Below, piece after piece: positions 5,708-13,629 of a DNA stretch of 20,783 nucleotides (the first letter of the stretch is position 1; each line of letters begins with the position of its first letter). The translations under genes and the position numbers were made by a program. A model generated the notes under the pieces. The model searched no databases, was not told the origin of the DNA, and was given only the letters and a program-made list of their open reading frames with translations. The stretch is from a virus: IMG/VR virus record IMGVR_UViG_3300034521_000180, positions 1-20,783 of that record. The stretch is one strand, 5' to 3'.

Positions 5708-6554
5708 ATTAACCGGCTACGTATGGGATGGTTGCGCTGCGTCGGGCATGAAGTTGTCTAGTGTCGCGATCATGGCTCGCCTTGCTGATTTCAGCAGCGA
5801 TGAAGGTGTTTGCTGGCCGTCCATTGAAACTATTGCTCGCCAGCTTGGCGCAGGGCCGAGCACTATCAGAACGGCAATCGCTAAGCTTGAAAAAGATGGC
5901 TGGCTCACGCGTACACAGCGCCGTAATGGTAACCGTAATGCTTCGAACGTGTACCGCCTGAATGTGGCGAAACTTCAGGCTGCCGCATTTTCTCAACTGT
6001 CAGATTCTGACACGTCAAAATCTGACGCATCAAATTTTGACGCCTCAAAAAATGACCCGTCGAAATCTGGCAAAAAAGGCGGTTTTGACCCGTCAGAATC
6101 TGGCGGGGATCCGTCAGTAAAATCAAAACAAGATCCACAAGTAACTTCAAAACCCTCTTGTCCGGTTGCAGCGCAACCAGACCCTGAAGTCGTGATTACT
6201 GACCAGGCGATTTTGGTTTTGTCTCATTTGAACCAGATCAGCGGATCCCGGTATCAGAAATCAAAAACATCCCTGGAGAACATCCGTGCCCGACTGCGTG
6301 AGGGGTACAGCGTTGCAGACCTGCAACTGGTTATCGACCTGAAGCATGAGCACTGGCACGAGAATGATGAGCAGTACCAGTACATGCGCCCGGAAACGCT
6401 GTTCGGCCCGAAGAAATTCGAGAGCTATCTGCAAAGCGCTACCCGCTGGGAGCAGAAGGGACGGCCTAAACGCGCTGACTGGGGTGCGAAAAAGCGCGAT
6501 GTGATGGCTTTTGGTCCGGTTGATACAACGATTCCAGAGGGGTTCAGAGGATGA
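5697..6554 (+). CDS. Phage replication organizer (O-like initiator)
   Basis: 285 residues. The N-terminus (about 20-90) is a winged helix: SSDEGVCWPSIETIARQLGA, then PSTIRTAIAKLEKDGWLTR. A repetitive S/D/K-rich linker (about 100-160) follows. The C-terminal domain (about 175-255; LNQISGSRYQKSKTSLENIR, then ARLREGYSVADL and MRPETLFGPKKFESYL) matches the conserved phage replisome-organizer C-terminal domain (TIGR02220 type). It should bind the origin and recruit the host or phage helicase. The DNA of the linker is itself made of iterons, as in lambda O. No separate P or helicase gene follows; the next gene is a methyltransferase overlapping at ATGA. Confidence 0.88.
   Translation: MSTKLTGYVWDGCAASGMKLSSVAIMARLADFSSDEGVCWPSIETIARQLGAGPSTIRTAIAKLEKDGWLTRTQRRNGNRNASNVYRLNVAKLQAAAFSQLSDSDTSKSDASNFDASKNDPSKSGKKGGFDPSESGGDPSVKSKQDPQVTSKPSCPVAAQPDPEVVITDQAILVLSHLNQISGSRYQKSKTSLENIRARLREGYSVADLQLVIDLKHEHWHENDEQYQYMRPETLFGPKKFESYLQSATRWEQKGRPKRADWGAKKRDVMAFGPVDTTIPEGFRG
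5991..6098. repeat. 15-bp iterons inside the replication gene, candidate origin
   Basis: Head-to-tail 15-bp units begin at 5991 (partial), 6006, 6021, 6036 and 6051, then a degenerate unit at 6066 and another good one at 6084. The core is TGACxCxTCA, itself nearly palindromic. Translated, they give SDTSK, SDASN, FDASK, NDPSK. An A-rich stretch follows at about 6114-6155. Tandem iterons plus an AT-rich flank within the initiator gene is the arrangement of lambda ori. Confidence 0.65.
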
Positions 6555-7432
6555 CGTTAAACAAATATTGCCAGTCGCTGGCGGCACTACGTAGCCAACC
6601 AGCCCACGAATTGAAAGAAGTTGGCGATCAGTGGCGAACACCGGATCTGCTTTTTTGGGGGATCAACGCGCTATTTGGTCCATTAGTTCTGGACTTGTTT
6701 GCTGACGCCGACAACGCGAAATGCCCGGCATGGTACACCGCCGAAGATAACGCGCTGACGCAGGACTGGTCTGAACGTCTGGCAGAACTGGGTGGCGCTG
6801 GTTATGGCAACCCACCGTATAGCCGTTCGCAGTACCACGAGAAACAGGCGATCACTGGTATGACGCACATCATGAAATACACAGCAGCCCAGCGCGAGAA
6901 GGGCGGTCGCTATGTATTCCTGATAAAAGCCGCGCCGAGTGAAACGTGGTGGCCGGAAGATGCCGATCACATTGTATTCATTCGCGGGCGCATTGGGTTC
7001 GATCTGCCTGTGTGGTTTGTACCTGCTGACGAAAAACAGAAACCCACCAGCGCGTTTTTTGCCGGTGCCATAGCTGTATTCGATAAGTCATGGCGTGGTG
7101 AGCGGTTCAGCTATATCAACCGCACAGAACTGGAGGCAAAAGGTCGGGCATTTATGGCGCTGGCTCAATTCGCTGTTGGCAAAGAGCCGACAATTGCAAT
7201 GCGGGCACCCCAAGAGCCAGTCATACCATCGGAAACTGAGTCACGTATCTGGCCTCTAGAGGTTGGTCTGGTGTTTAACCAGGTGGAAGGCGTTGACGTA
7301 TTGAGTGAGGCTCAGCAGAACAAGCTGAAAGCCAACATCAATCAACTCTGGCTGGAACGAACGGCCACCAGCGAAATTATCACAATTGCGCGTGGTCTTG
7401 TTGGCAGCATGCAGGGGGTAACCCATGCGTGA
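6551..7432 (+). CDS. Phage DNA N6-adenine methyltransferase (Dam family PF05869)
   Basis: 293 residues. The start ATG overlaps the previous stop as ATGA. WRTPDLLFWGINALFGPLVL and DLFADADNAKCPAWYT (about 28-63) are the hallmark N-terminal region of phage Dam proteins, and NPPY at 87-90 is the catalytic motif. The domain continues to about 190 (HIVFIRGRIGFD). The last 100 residues are a less conserved tail. It transfers a methyl group from SAM to adenine in duplex DNA, probably to protect phage DNA from restriction or to alter replication timing. No partner endonuclease is adjacent. Confidence 0.9.
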   Translation: MTLNKYCQSLAALRSQPAHELKEVGDQWRTPDLLFWGINALFGPLVLDLFADADNAKCPAWYTAEDNALTQDWSERLAELGGAGYGNPPYSRSQYHEKQAITGMTHIMKYTAAQREKGGRYVFLIKAAPSETWWPEDADHIVFIRGRIGFDLPVWFVPADEKQKPTSAFFAGAIAVFDKSWRGERFSYINRTELEAKGRAFMALAQFAVGKEPTIAMRAPQEPVIPSETESRIWPLEVGLVFNQVEGVDVLSEAQQNKLKANINQLWLERTATSEIITIARGLVGSMQGVTHA

Positions 7433-9359
7433 GATTATCGTTGATAACTTTGCTGGTGGCGGTGGCGCATCAACGGGTATTGAGCTGGCGATCGGGCGCA
7501 GCGTGGATATTGCGATAAACCACGACGAAAACGCCATTGCGATGCACAAGACGAACCACCCGGACACACTGCATTATTGTGAATCCGTATTTGACGTGGA
7601 TCCGGTAGCCGCCACCGGAGGTCATACTGTCGGACTGGCATGGTTTAGCCCGGACTGCCGACACTTCTCGAAGGCAAAAGGCGCAAAGCCGGTGAAAAAA
7701 GAGATACGCGGTCTGGCCTGGATTGTTCTGCGTTGGGCACTGGCAAAGCGACCGCGCGTGATGATGCTGGAGAACGTGGAAGAGTTCAAAACTTGGGGAC
7801 CGCTGCTGGCCGATGAAATGCGTCCGGATCCTGCCCGCACTGGCGAAACATTCAATGCATTTGTCGGCATGCTGTCCACTGGCATTCCTGCTGATCACCC
7901 GGCACTGGCTGAGGTTTGTGAGTTTCTGTCTATCGAAAGAGGCAGCGAGCAGGCGCAAAAGCTGGTGGATGGGCTGGGATATGATGTTGATTATCGCGAA
8001 CTACGTGCGTGTGATTACGGCGCGCCGACGATCCGCAAACGCTTCTTCATGGTTATGCGTTGCGATGGTTGCCCAATCCAGTGGCCTGCTATTACCCATG
8101 GGGATCCTAAGTCTCTGGAGGTGCAAAGTGGCAGGCTGATGCCATGGCGTACCGCTGCGGAATGTATCGACTGGAGTGTTCCGGCCCTGTCCATTTTCGA
8201 CCGCAAAAAACCGCTGGCGGAGAACACTCTGAAGCGGATCGCGCGCGGCATACAGCGCTTTGTTATCGAAAGTGCGTCGCCGTTTATTGTGAAGTGCAAC
8301 CACACGAGCTCAAAAAATGCGTATGACGCTTTTCGCGGACAGTCACTGAATGAGCCATTACAGACCATTACTAAAAAACTCGGCTACGCGTTAGCCGTTC
8401 CACACCTGACAAAATTCCGCACTGGCGCAACCGGGCAGTCCCTTACCGAACCTGTTCCGACGGTAACAGCTGGCACGTCAAAACGCCCGGGCGGGAACGG
8501 GCATGCACTCGGGATTGTTGAGGCTGCGTTGACACCATTCCTGGCGGGTAATGGTGGTAGTGAATACCAGGCTAAACCGCGCCCGCTGGATAAACCTGCT
8601 CATACCATTCTGAAGCAATCCCGAGCCTGTCTGGTTGCGCCAGTGATAGCCCGCCAGTTTGGGGCCAGCGTCGGCCACCGTGCAGACGAACCGAGCGCAA
8701 CCATCACCGCTGGTGGTGGCGGTAAATCTCAACTGGTAACGCCTACGCTGATTCAGATGGGTTATGGCGAACGACCTGGGCAAGAACCGCGTGTGCTGCG
8801 ACTGGATAACCCGCTGGGGACCGTTACTGCAGGCGGAAATAAATTTGCGACGGTGAGCGCGTTCCTGGCGAAACACTACGGCGGTAACTATACGGGGCCT
8901 GGTGTCAGTATGGATGAACCCGCGCATTCAGTGACCACTGTCGACCATCATGCAGTAGTTGCCTCTCATCTGGTGAAACTGCGTGGAACATGCCGCGACG
9001 GGCAACGCCTTGATGTGCCCATGCCAACAATCACCGCTGGTGGTCAACACGTGGGTGAGGTACGCACATTTCTCGAGACGTATTGCGGGGAAAGTGACGA
9101 TGAATGGCTGGTAACGATCGATGGGGTTAAATACCAGATCGTTGATATCGGAATGCGCATGTTGCAGCCGCATGAACTCTACAAAGCGCAGGGCTTCCCG
9201 GATGGATACGTTATTGATCAGGACTACCGTGGAAATCGCTATGCAAAAGATAAGCAGGTAGCCCGCTGTGGTAATGCGGTACCACCACCATTCGCCAGGG
9301 CGCTGGTGGAGGCAAATCTTCCGGAACTGTGTGCAGTGCAACATCAGGAGGTGGCATGA
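7425..9359 (+). CDS. DNA cytosine-C5 methyltransferase with repetitive target-recognition region
   Basis: 644 residues, overlapping the previous gene by 8 bases. Motif I is DNFAGGGGASTG (7-18). The catalytic C78 sits in SPDCRHFSKAKG, in place of the usual PPC. Motif VI is ENV (116-118) and motif VIII about IRKRFF (203-208). C-terminal RMLQPHELYKAQGFP and GNAVPP are motifs IX and X. Between VIII and IX lies an unusually long region with seven copies of an LDxPxxTITAGG-like element beginning near residues 308, 340, 388, 420, 460, 496 and 529. The enzyme should methylate C5 of cytosine; its target sequence cannot be read from the protein. No restriction enzyme lies nearby, so phage-DNA protection is the likely role. 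Confidence 0.93.
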   Translation: MREIIVDNFAGGGGASTGIELAIGRSVDIAINHDENAIAMHKTNHPDTLHYCESVFDVDPVAATGGHTVGLAWFSPDCRHFSKAKGAKPVKKEIRGLAWIVLRWALAKRPRVMMLENVEEFKTWGPLLADEMRPDPARTGETFNAFVGMLSTGIPADHPALAEVCEFLSIERGSEQAQKLVDGLGYDVDYRELRACDYGAPTIRKRFFMVMRCDGCPIQWPAITHGDPKSLEVQSGRLMPWRTAAECIDWSVPALSIFDRKKPLAENTLKRIARGIQRFVIESASPFIVKCNHTSSKNAYDAFRGQSLNEPLQTITKKLGYALAVPHLTKFRTGATGQSLTEPVPTVTAGTSKRPGGNGHALGIVEAALTPFLAGNGGSEYQAKPRPLDKPAHTILKQSRACLVAPVIARQFGASVGHRADEPSATITAGGGGKSQLVTPTLIQMGYGERPGQEPRVLRLDNPLGTVTAGGNKFATVSAFLAKHYGGNYTGPGVSMDEPAHSVTTVDHHAVVASHLVKLRGTCRDGQRLDVPMPTITAGGQHVGEVRTFLETYCGESDDEWLVTIDGVKYQIVDIGMRMLQPHELYKAQGFPDGYVIDQDYRGNRYAKDKQVARCGNAVPPPFARALVEANLPELCAVQHQEVA

Positions 9360-9742
9360 AACTTGTGCTCCCGTTCCCTCCGAGCGTGAACACCTACTGG
9401 CGCGCCCCTAACAAGGGGCCGCTGGCCGGTCGTCACCTCATTAGCGCTGATGGCCGTAAATACCAGAGCGCTGCCTGCGTGGCGATCATTGAGCAATTAC
9501 GACGTCTCCCGAAGCCATCGACTGAACTGGCAGCGGTAGAAATCACTCTGTACCCGCCGGATGCGCGCCGCCGGGATATTGATAATTACAACAAAGCCCT
9601 GTTTGACGCGCTGACGCATGCGGGTGTCTGGGAAGACGACAGCCAGATTAAGCGCATGCTGGTGGAATGGGGACCCGTTGTGCCGAAAGGTCGGGTAGAG
9701 ATAACGATCAGCAGATATGAACCGGCGGGTGCAGCCGCCTGA
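9356..9742 (+). CDS. rusA: RusA family Holliday-junction resolvase
   Basis: 128 residues from ATG 9356, which overlaps the methyltransferase stop (ATGA); AGGAGG at 9346-9351 supports this start over an in-frame one 27 bases upstream. The N-terminus VLPFPPSVNTYWR and the acidic cluster RRDIDNYNKALFDAL (D74, D76, K80) with WEDDSQ (D94/D95) are the RusA signature and metal-binding active site. It cleaves four-way junctions symmetrically and would resolve recombination intermediates and branched DNA before packaging. Confidence 0.93.
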   Translation: MKLVLPFPPSVNTYWRAPNKGPLAGRHLISADGRKYQSAACVAIIEQLRRLPKPSTELAAVEITLYPPDARRRDIDNYNKALFDALTHAGVWEDDSQIKRMLVEWGPVVPKGRVEITISRYEPAGAAA

Positions 9743-9755
9743 TATGGAGAAAAGT

Positions 9756-10442
9756 ATGAGCCAGTTAATCGTGAATGGTGTAGTAACAATGTCCAGCCGT
9801 GATATTGCGGATCTGGTTCAGAGTAAACACAGTGACGTGAAACGCTCAGCTGAGCGTCTTGTTGCTGCGGGAATTTTAACCGCGCCGTTGGCGCAGTTCG
9901 ATTTTGAGCATAACGGCAATGTTTACCAGGAGTATCGTTTTAACAAACGCGACTCTCTGGTGATTGTTGCCAGACTGTCACCAGAATTTACCGCTGCGGT
10001 TGTTGATCGGTGGCAGGAACTGGAAGAAGGGCAGAGTGTCAGTGTTCCCCGCTCATTGCCGGAAGCGCTTCGCCTGGCTGCTGATTTAGCCGAGCAGAAA
10101 GAGCAACTAACCATCCAGCTGGCAGCCGCGGCGCCAAAAGTGGAGTTTGTTGATCGTTATTGCTCTGCAAAAGGCTCCATGTCATTCCGGCAGGTAGCCA
10201 AATTGCTTAACGCAAAAGAAACTGAGTTTCGTCTGTTCCTTATTGAACGCAATATCCTGTATCGCCTCGGCGGCACACTTACCCCCATGGCGCAGCACAT
10301 TTCCGCGGGAAGATTTGAAGTTAAGACGGGAACATCGAGCACATCCAATCACGCATTCAGCCAGACGCGTTTCACTGCCAAGGGAGTACGCTGGATTGGT
10401 GGTTTGTGGGCTGAACATATTGCAGGAGGGCAGGCGGCGTGA
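9756..10442 (+). CDS. Rha/KilAC-type phage antirepressor
   Basis: 228 residues from ATG 9756 (MSQLIVNGVVTMSSRDIADL), with GGAGA upstream; an in-frame start 39 bases earlier has less support. The N-terminal half (about 10-95) is a Rha (pRha) domain ending in DRWQELEE. The C-terminal half (about 125-225; MSFRQVAKLLNAKETEFRLF, LTPMAQHISAGRFEVK, FTAKGVRWI) is a KilAC DNA-binding domain. Proteins of this architecture act as regulators or antirepressors in lambdoid prophages. Which repressor it opposes here is unknown. It lies inside the early operon, so it would be made only after induction. Confidence 0.88.
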   Translation: MSQLIVNGVVTMSSRDIADLVQSKHSDVKRSAERLVAAGILTAPLAQFDFEHNGNVYQEYRFNKRDSLVIVARLSPEFTAAVVDRWQELEEGQSVSVPRSLPEALRLAADLAEQKEQLTIQLAAAAPKVEFVDRYCSAKGSMSFRQVAKLLNAKETEFRLFLIERNILYRLGGTLTPMAQHISAGRFEVKTGTSSTSNHAFSQTRFTAKGVRWIGGLWAEHIAGGQAA

Positions 10443-11434
10443 GGGCTTTGTTAACTCCTGAAGTAGCCCATCGCATGGGGATTGTGTTGTTTCGTCCCGG
10501 CGCGGAACTGATGCACCTCTTCATGCGCGGTCGCGTCCTTCTCGAACCTGAACCAGAAGAAATGGCGTCATTCAGTACAGGAGCTGTTCCCGCCGCCATT
10601 CAACCGCTGGCTGATGATCCGGTAATGCGTCAGGTTTTCGGGAATGATCGGGTTATTCAGCGTGCCGGTGGGCTTCCTTCCCTTGAGCAATGGTTGAGTA
10701 ATCGGTTTGAATGCCAGTGGCCACATTCATCGTGGCACGACAAGAACTTCACAACAATGCGGCACCCACCAGGAAGTATTCGCCTGTGCTGGCATTGCGA
10801 TCACACTTTGTCGGGGCAGCATACCGAACAGCTTGCAGGTATAGCGGCAGGAAACCTGGTATCCTGGATTCTGGAAGTCATTCGGCGTGATTCTGGTTTT
10901 CCCGAGTCGCATATCCTGACGCTTCCGGAACTGTGCTGGTGGATGGTCAGAAACGACCTGGCTGATGTTATTCCTGAAAGCGTTGCGCACAAGGGGCTAC
11001 GCCTTCCGGATGAGAAGATCCGCTCGGTCATGAGGGAAAGCGACATTGTGCCTTCCGCTTCTGCAACCAGCCTCGTGCAGGAGAAGGCGAAGAAGATCCT
11101 CACGCTCTCTGTTGATCCGGAGTCTCCAGAATCTTTCATGCTCAGGCCAAAGCGACGCCGCTGGATAAATGAGACGTACACCCGCTGGGTTAAAACACAA
11201 CCCTGTGAGTGTTGCCGACGGCCAGCAGATGATCCGCACCATATCGTAGGGCACGGTATGGGAGGGACAGCAACAAAAACCCATGATCTCTTCGTGATCC
11301 CTCTGTGCAGAGAGTGCCACGACGAGTTACACGCCGATGTACCGGCATTCGAGCAGAAGCATGGTACGCAGCTTGAGCTGCTACTGCGTTTTATGGATCG
11401 GGCGCTGGCGATCGGCGTAATTGCGACAGCTTAA
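10439..11434 (+). CDS. DUF968 family protein with HNH-like zinc domain
   Basis: 331 residues from GTG 10439, overlapping the previous stop (GTGA). The C-terminal third holds the diagnostic zinc/HNH-like pattern: CECCRRPADDPHHI, a glycine-rich turn, then PLCRECHDELH (about 258-308). The long N-terminal part has further paired cysteines (RLCWHCD, about 116-122) and a helical middle. DUF968 (YbcO-like) proteins are common just before Q in lambdoid phages and are suspected nucleases or recombination factors; activity is not established. The motif residues look intact. Confidence 0.88.
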   Translation: MRALLTPEVAHRMGIVLFRPGAELMHLFMRGRVLLEPEPEEMASFSTGAVPAAIQPLADDPVMRQVFGNDRVIQRAGGLPSLEQWLSNRFECQWPHSSWHDKNFTTMRHPPGSIRLCWHCDHTLSGQHTEQLAGIAAGNLVSWILEVIRRDSGFPESHILTLPELCWWMVRNDLADVIPESVAHKGLRLPDEKIRSVMRESDIVPSASATSLVQEKAKKILTLSVDPESPESFMLRPKRRRWINETYTRWVKTQPCECCRRPADDPHHIVGHGMGGTATKTHDLFVIPLCRECHDELHADVPAFEQKHGTQLELLLRFMDRALAIGVIATA

Positions 11435-11451
11435 GTGTATGGAGAAAAGTG

Positions 11452-11817
11452 ATGCGTGATATTCAAATGTTACTCGAAAGATGGGGCGGGTGGGCTGCCA
11501 GTGATAGTTCTGGCGTGGACTACTCTCCTATAGCTGCAGGATTTAAGGGGCTGTTGCCGCAAACAGGGAGATCCCGACCGTCATGTACTGACGATGATGC
11601 GCTGATCATCGAAGGTTGCCTGGCGCGATTGAAAAGCCGAAAACCATATGAACATTCACTTCTTGTTGCCCACTACCTGTATGGAATATCCAAGCGGAAG
11701 ATCGCAAAAGCGCGTAAAAAAGATGAGAAATTGATACGCATAGAGATACAGATGGCAGAAGGATTTATAGACGGATGTTTGGCTATGCTTGATATTCGAC
11801 TTGAAATGGATGATTGA
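11452..11817 (+). CDS. Q: Late antitermination protein Q (phage 21/82-like small Q)
   Basis: 121 residues from ATG 11452, seven bases after GGAG; a GTG at 11449 is an alternative. Hallmarks are the N-terminal LLERWGGWAASDSSGVDYSP, the middle DDDALIIEGCLARLKSRKPY and the HTH-like LLVAHYLYGISKRKIAKARK. It binds the late promoter region and lets RNA polymerase read through terminators to express lysis and structural genes. It is the last gene of the rightward early operon. A three-gene opposite-strand block follows at once, so the late transcript must cross that block or start beyond it. Confidence 0.9.
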   Translation: MRDIQMLLERWGGWAASDSSGVDYSPIAAGFKGLLPQTGRSRPSCTDDDALIIEGCLARLKSRKPYEHSLLVAHYLYGISKRKIAKARKKDEKLIRIEIQMAEGFIDGCLAMLDIRLEMDD

Positions 11818-11831
11818 TTGTTAAGATCAAG

Positions 11832-11860
11832 ACTGCCGGTTAGCCTTGAGGCCCGGCAGT
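11832..11860. repeat. Inverted repeat between Q and the opposite-strand operon
   Basis: ACTGCCGG (11832-11839) and CCGGCAGT (11853-11860) form a perfect 8-bp stem over the stop codon of the minus-strand gene. There is no T tract on either side, so termination, if any, would be weak. It may act on both converging transcripts. Confidence 0.5.
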
Positions 11861-12262
11861 ATCTGGTAGCTGGCTAGAACGTGATGAGGCCTCAATGATA
11901 GAGTCGCTGCCAATAGAAACGAGTATTTCAATTGTCTTGGCCTTTGCCTGCATCAGCCTGGCTTCAATTTCAGGGGTTAAATGCTCTGAGCTTAGCTGCT
12001 TTTCGATCTCTGCTAAATCTCGTTTACACTTCGCTCGTTTAGCTGCATCTTCTGGTGATTCAAATCCATGCCTAGAAATGAACCAATTCATAACGTAGGT
12101 AAGGACAGCAGCAACACCAGGCCCTAGGGCATAAGCAACCGTCCTCCACACACTGTTGGGGTCTGTAAGAACTGCGCCAACTAAAACGCTGAGTATTGCT
12201 CCCCAACCACCAGTAGAAAGTGTCGCTTTTCCAGTACTTAAACCTTTACTTTGAGAACTCAT
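11840..12262 (-). CDS. Two-TM membrane protein of unknown function (third gene of minus operon)
   Basis: 140 residues; its ATG overlaps the stop of the gene before it (ATGA). Two hydrophobic segments are at about 19-33 (GWGAILSVLVGAVLT) and 40-62 (TVAYALGPGVAAVLTYVMNWFIS). A charged, helical C-terminal region follows (DAAKRAKCKRDLAEIEKQLS and LTPEIEARLMQAKAKTIEI), probably cytoplasmic and possibly coiled coil. I do not recognise the family. The two-TM hairpin plus coiled-coil shape recalls small effectors or holin-like proteins, but no conserved motif proves that. Confidence 0.75.
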   Translation of the reverse strand: MSSQSKGLSTGKATLSTGGWGAILSVLVGAVLTDPNSVWRTVAYALGPGVAAVLTYVMNWFISRHGFESPEDAAKRAKCKRDLAEIEKQLSSEHLTPEIEARLMQAKAKTIEILVSIGSDSIIEASSRSSQLPDTAGPQG

Positions 12263-12528
12263 TTTTGTCTTGAATTCTCCGTAATAGCCTCATCAATAAG
12301 ACTGGTAAGCATTTTCCCGTTTTTTCTTGGTACCTTAACAATGAGTGTTTTAGTTGTGCCAGTATCTTCATCGTGATACCGGAACTCAAAGGTTCTGGTA
12401 GGAAACAATCGACGCCATAGCAAAGCAGATGCCGAATAGCAGAAACGACTAAAGGTAGGAATGATCATAATCACTCCTATCCAGAAGATCAGTTGCGCTA
12501 TTTGCAAGTTTAATGCCACGTTAATCAA
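12259..12528 (-). CDS. Small single-TM protein of unknown function (second gene of minus operon)
   Basis: 89 residues. A hydrophobic N-terminal segment (about 10-36, IAQLIFWIGVIMIIPTFSRF and onward) is followed by an RRLFP basic patch and then a short soluble domain with likely beta strands (TFEFRYHDEDTGTTKTLIVK). It overlaps the genes on both sides by four bases (ATGA), so the three are translationally coupled. No family is recognised. It probably sits in the inner membrane with its C-terminal domain in the cytoplasm. Confidence 0.72.
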   Translation of the reverse strand: MINVALNLQIAQLIFWIGVIMIIPTFSRFCYSASALLWRRLFPTRTFEFRYHDEDTGTTKTLIVKVPRKNGKMLTSLIDEAITENSRQK

Positions 12529-13394
12529 GCCTCAGCAGGGCGTTTTCGCTTAACTTTGGTTATAGCATACTTGGTTGAAGCATTACGTGCAGTGAAAGTT
12601 TTCGTTGTTTTGAGGTCAACGACAAACAAATCTTCTTTGGTGAAACTAACAATCCCATTTTGGACTTGATGTATAAAAAGTTGATCCTCAAACGAAACAG
12701 CGTGTTCCTCTCCGAGGTACTCAATCCTCCAACCTTTTGTTCCTTCAAAGTTTATTTGGACGAATCTTACGTTTACTTCTTCCACTGATTCTTCTTTTTC
12801 CAGCAAAGTACCCCTAGGAAGCGGTTTTATTTCCTCAGTTTCTTCACCTTCCAGACGGACGACTTCGACACCGTCTTCATTCAGAACTTTGAACACAGCG
12901 CCTTCTTTCCCGTCTAAAGGTGCGCGCACAACGTTCACTAAAGCATTCCTAATTTCTGGATCAGTCACTAGCTTGGCTACAGAATCATGACAAACAATCT
13001 CTTCACCTTCGAGCTCAAGAACGGATTGGTCTGTTCCTGCTCGTTTCGTGATGGAAATGACTTTCTTACTTCCCAACTGTCGAATTAACGATAATGCAGG
13101 TGCACCAATTGCTGCGCCGGCTAACCCTGTCAATCCGATCACTTTCGCAACATTGATGGCATGTGGGACAAGCTCCATCATCGTATAGGATACGCCGAGA
13201 GAGCCAGCCTCAGCCGGGTTTGTCACCATCAACTTCACTGTTTGTTGACCGTCGTTAAGCCGTTTATCGGCGGCTGAAATCAAATCCGCCATAGAACCTA
13301 TGGAAATGCTAAGTGTTTTTGCATCAATTTTATGCTGTGCCAATTCAGTGTCTTCTGCATCATAGAAGATCTGAAAAGAAGTCGTATTGGTCAC
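12525..13394 (-). CDS. Hypothetical protein, first gene of the minus-strand operon
   Basis: 289 residues starting MTNTTSFQIFYDAEDTELAQ. The N-terminal about 75 residues look alpha/beta (ADLISAADKRLNDGQQTVKL, then MVTNPAEAGSLGVSY). A glycine/alanine-rich hydrophobic segment at about 78-105 (INVAKVIGLTGLAGAAIGAP) could span or insert into a membrane. The remainder is acidic and strand-rich, ending in a basic tail (KVKRKRPAEA). I cannot name a family with confidence. It leads an operon with two small membrane proteins, is read against the phage late direction and has its own probable promoter upstream. That is the pattern of a lysogenically expressed accessory gene; defence or exclusion is inference. 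Confidence 0.8.
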   Translation of the reverse strand: MTNTTSFQIFYDAEDTELAQHKIDAKTLSISIGSMADLISAADKRLNDGQQTVKLMVTNPAEAGSLGVSYTMMELVPHAINVAKVIGLTGLAGAAIGAPALSLIRQLGSKKVISITKRAGTDQSVLELEGEEIVCHDSVAKLVTDPEIRNALVNVVRAPLDGKEGAVFKVLNEDGVEVVRLEGEETEEIKPLPRGTLLEKEESVEEVNVRFVQINFEGTKGWRIEYLGEEHAVSFEDQLFIHQVQNGIVSFTKEDLFVVDLKTTKTFTARNASTKYAITKVKRKRPAEA

Positions 13395-13441
13395 TATTTA
13401 CTCACTATGGTTTGATTTTTTTCCATAAAATACCTGTTTTA

Positions 13442-13470
13442 ATGATAAAAAACATTATTGCGGTCCGCAA
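13442..13470 (-). promoter_or_regulatory. Probable promoter of the minus-strand operon
   Basis: On the minus strand, TTGCGG (13470-13465), a 17-bp spacer and TATCAT (13447-13442, five of six matches to TATAAT) lie 47 bases before the first gene. The -35 overlaps the palindrome GCGGACCGC, a possible binding site. Confidence 0.45.
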
Positions 13471-13629
13471 AAAGTAATGTAACGTGTTAAGAGTGGTTAC
13501 TTGGTCACATCGCTTAATCATAACGTTCAGCCACTGAGTGTTGTTTTTTTGATGCCAAAATGTGCGACTTATCTCTCTGAAATGTATCTCCTTTTCCTTG
13601 ACTATGGGATTTCAATCTAAGGAGGTTCT

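Noticed and set aside
5991-6113. CRISPR-like array
   Set aside because: Units are contiguous, 15 bp and in frame with the protein, with no spacers; they are iterons or coding repeats.
7470-9344. Several long minus-strand frames across the cytosine methyltransferase
   Set aside because: They are shadows of a GC-rich gene with all catalytic motifs in the plus frame; none shows a plausible family pattern.
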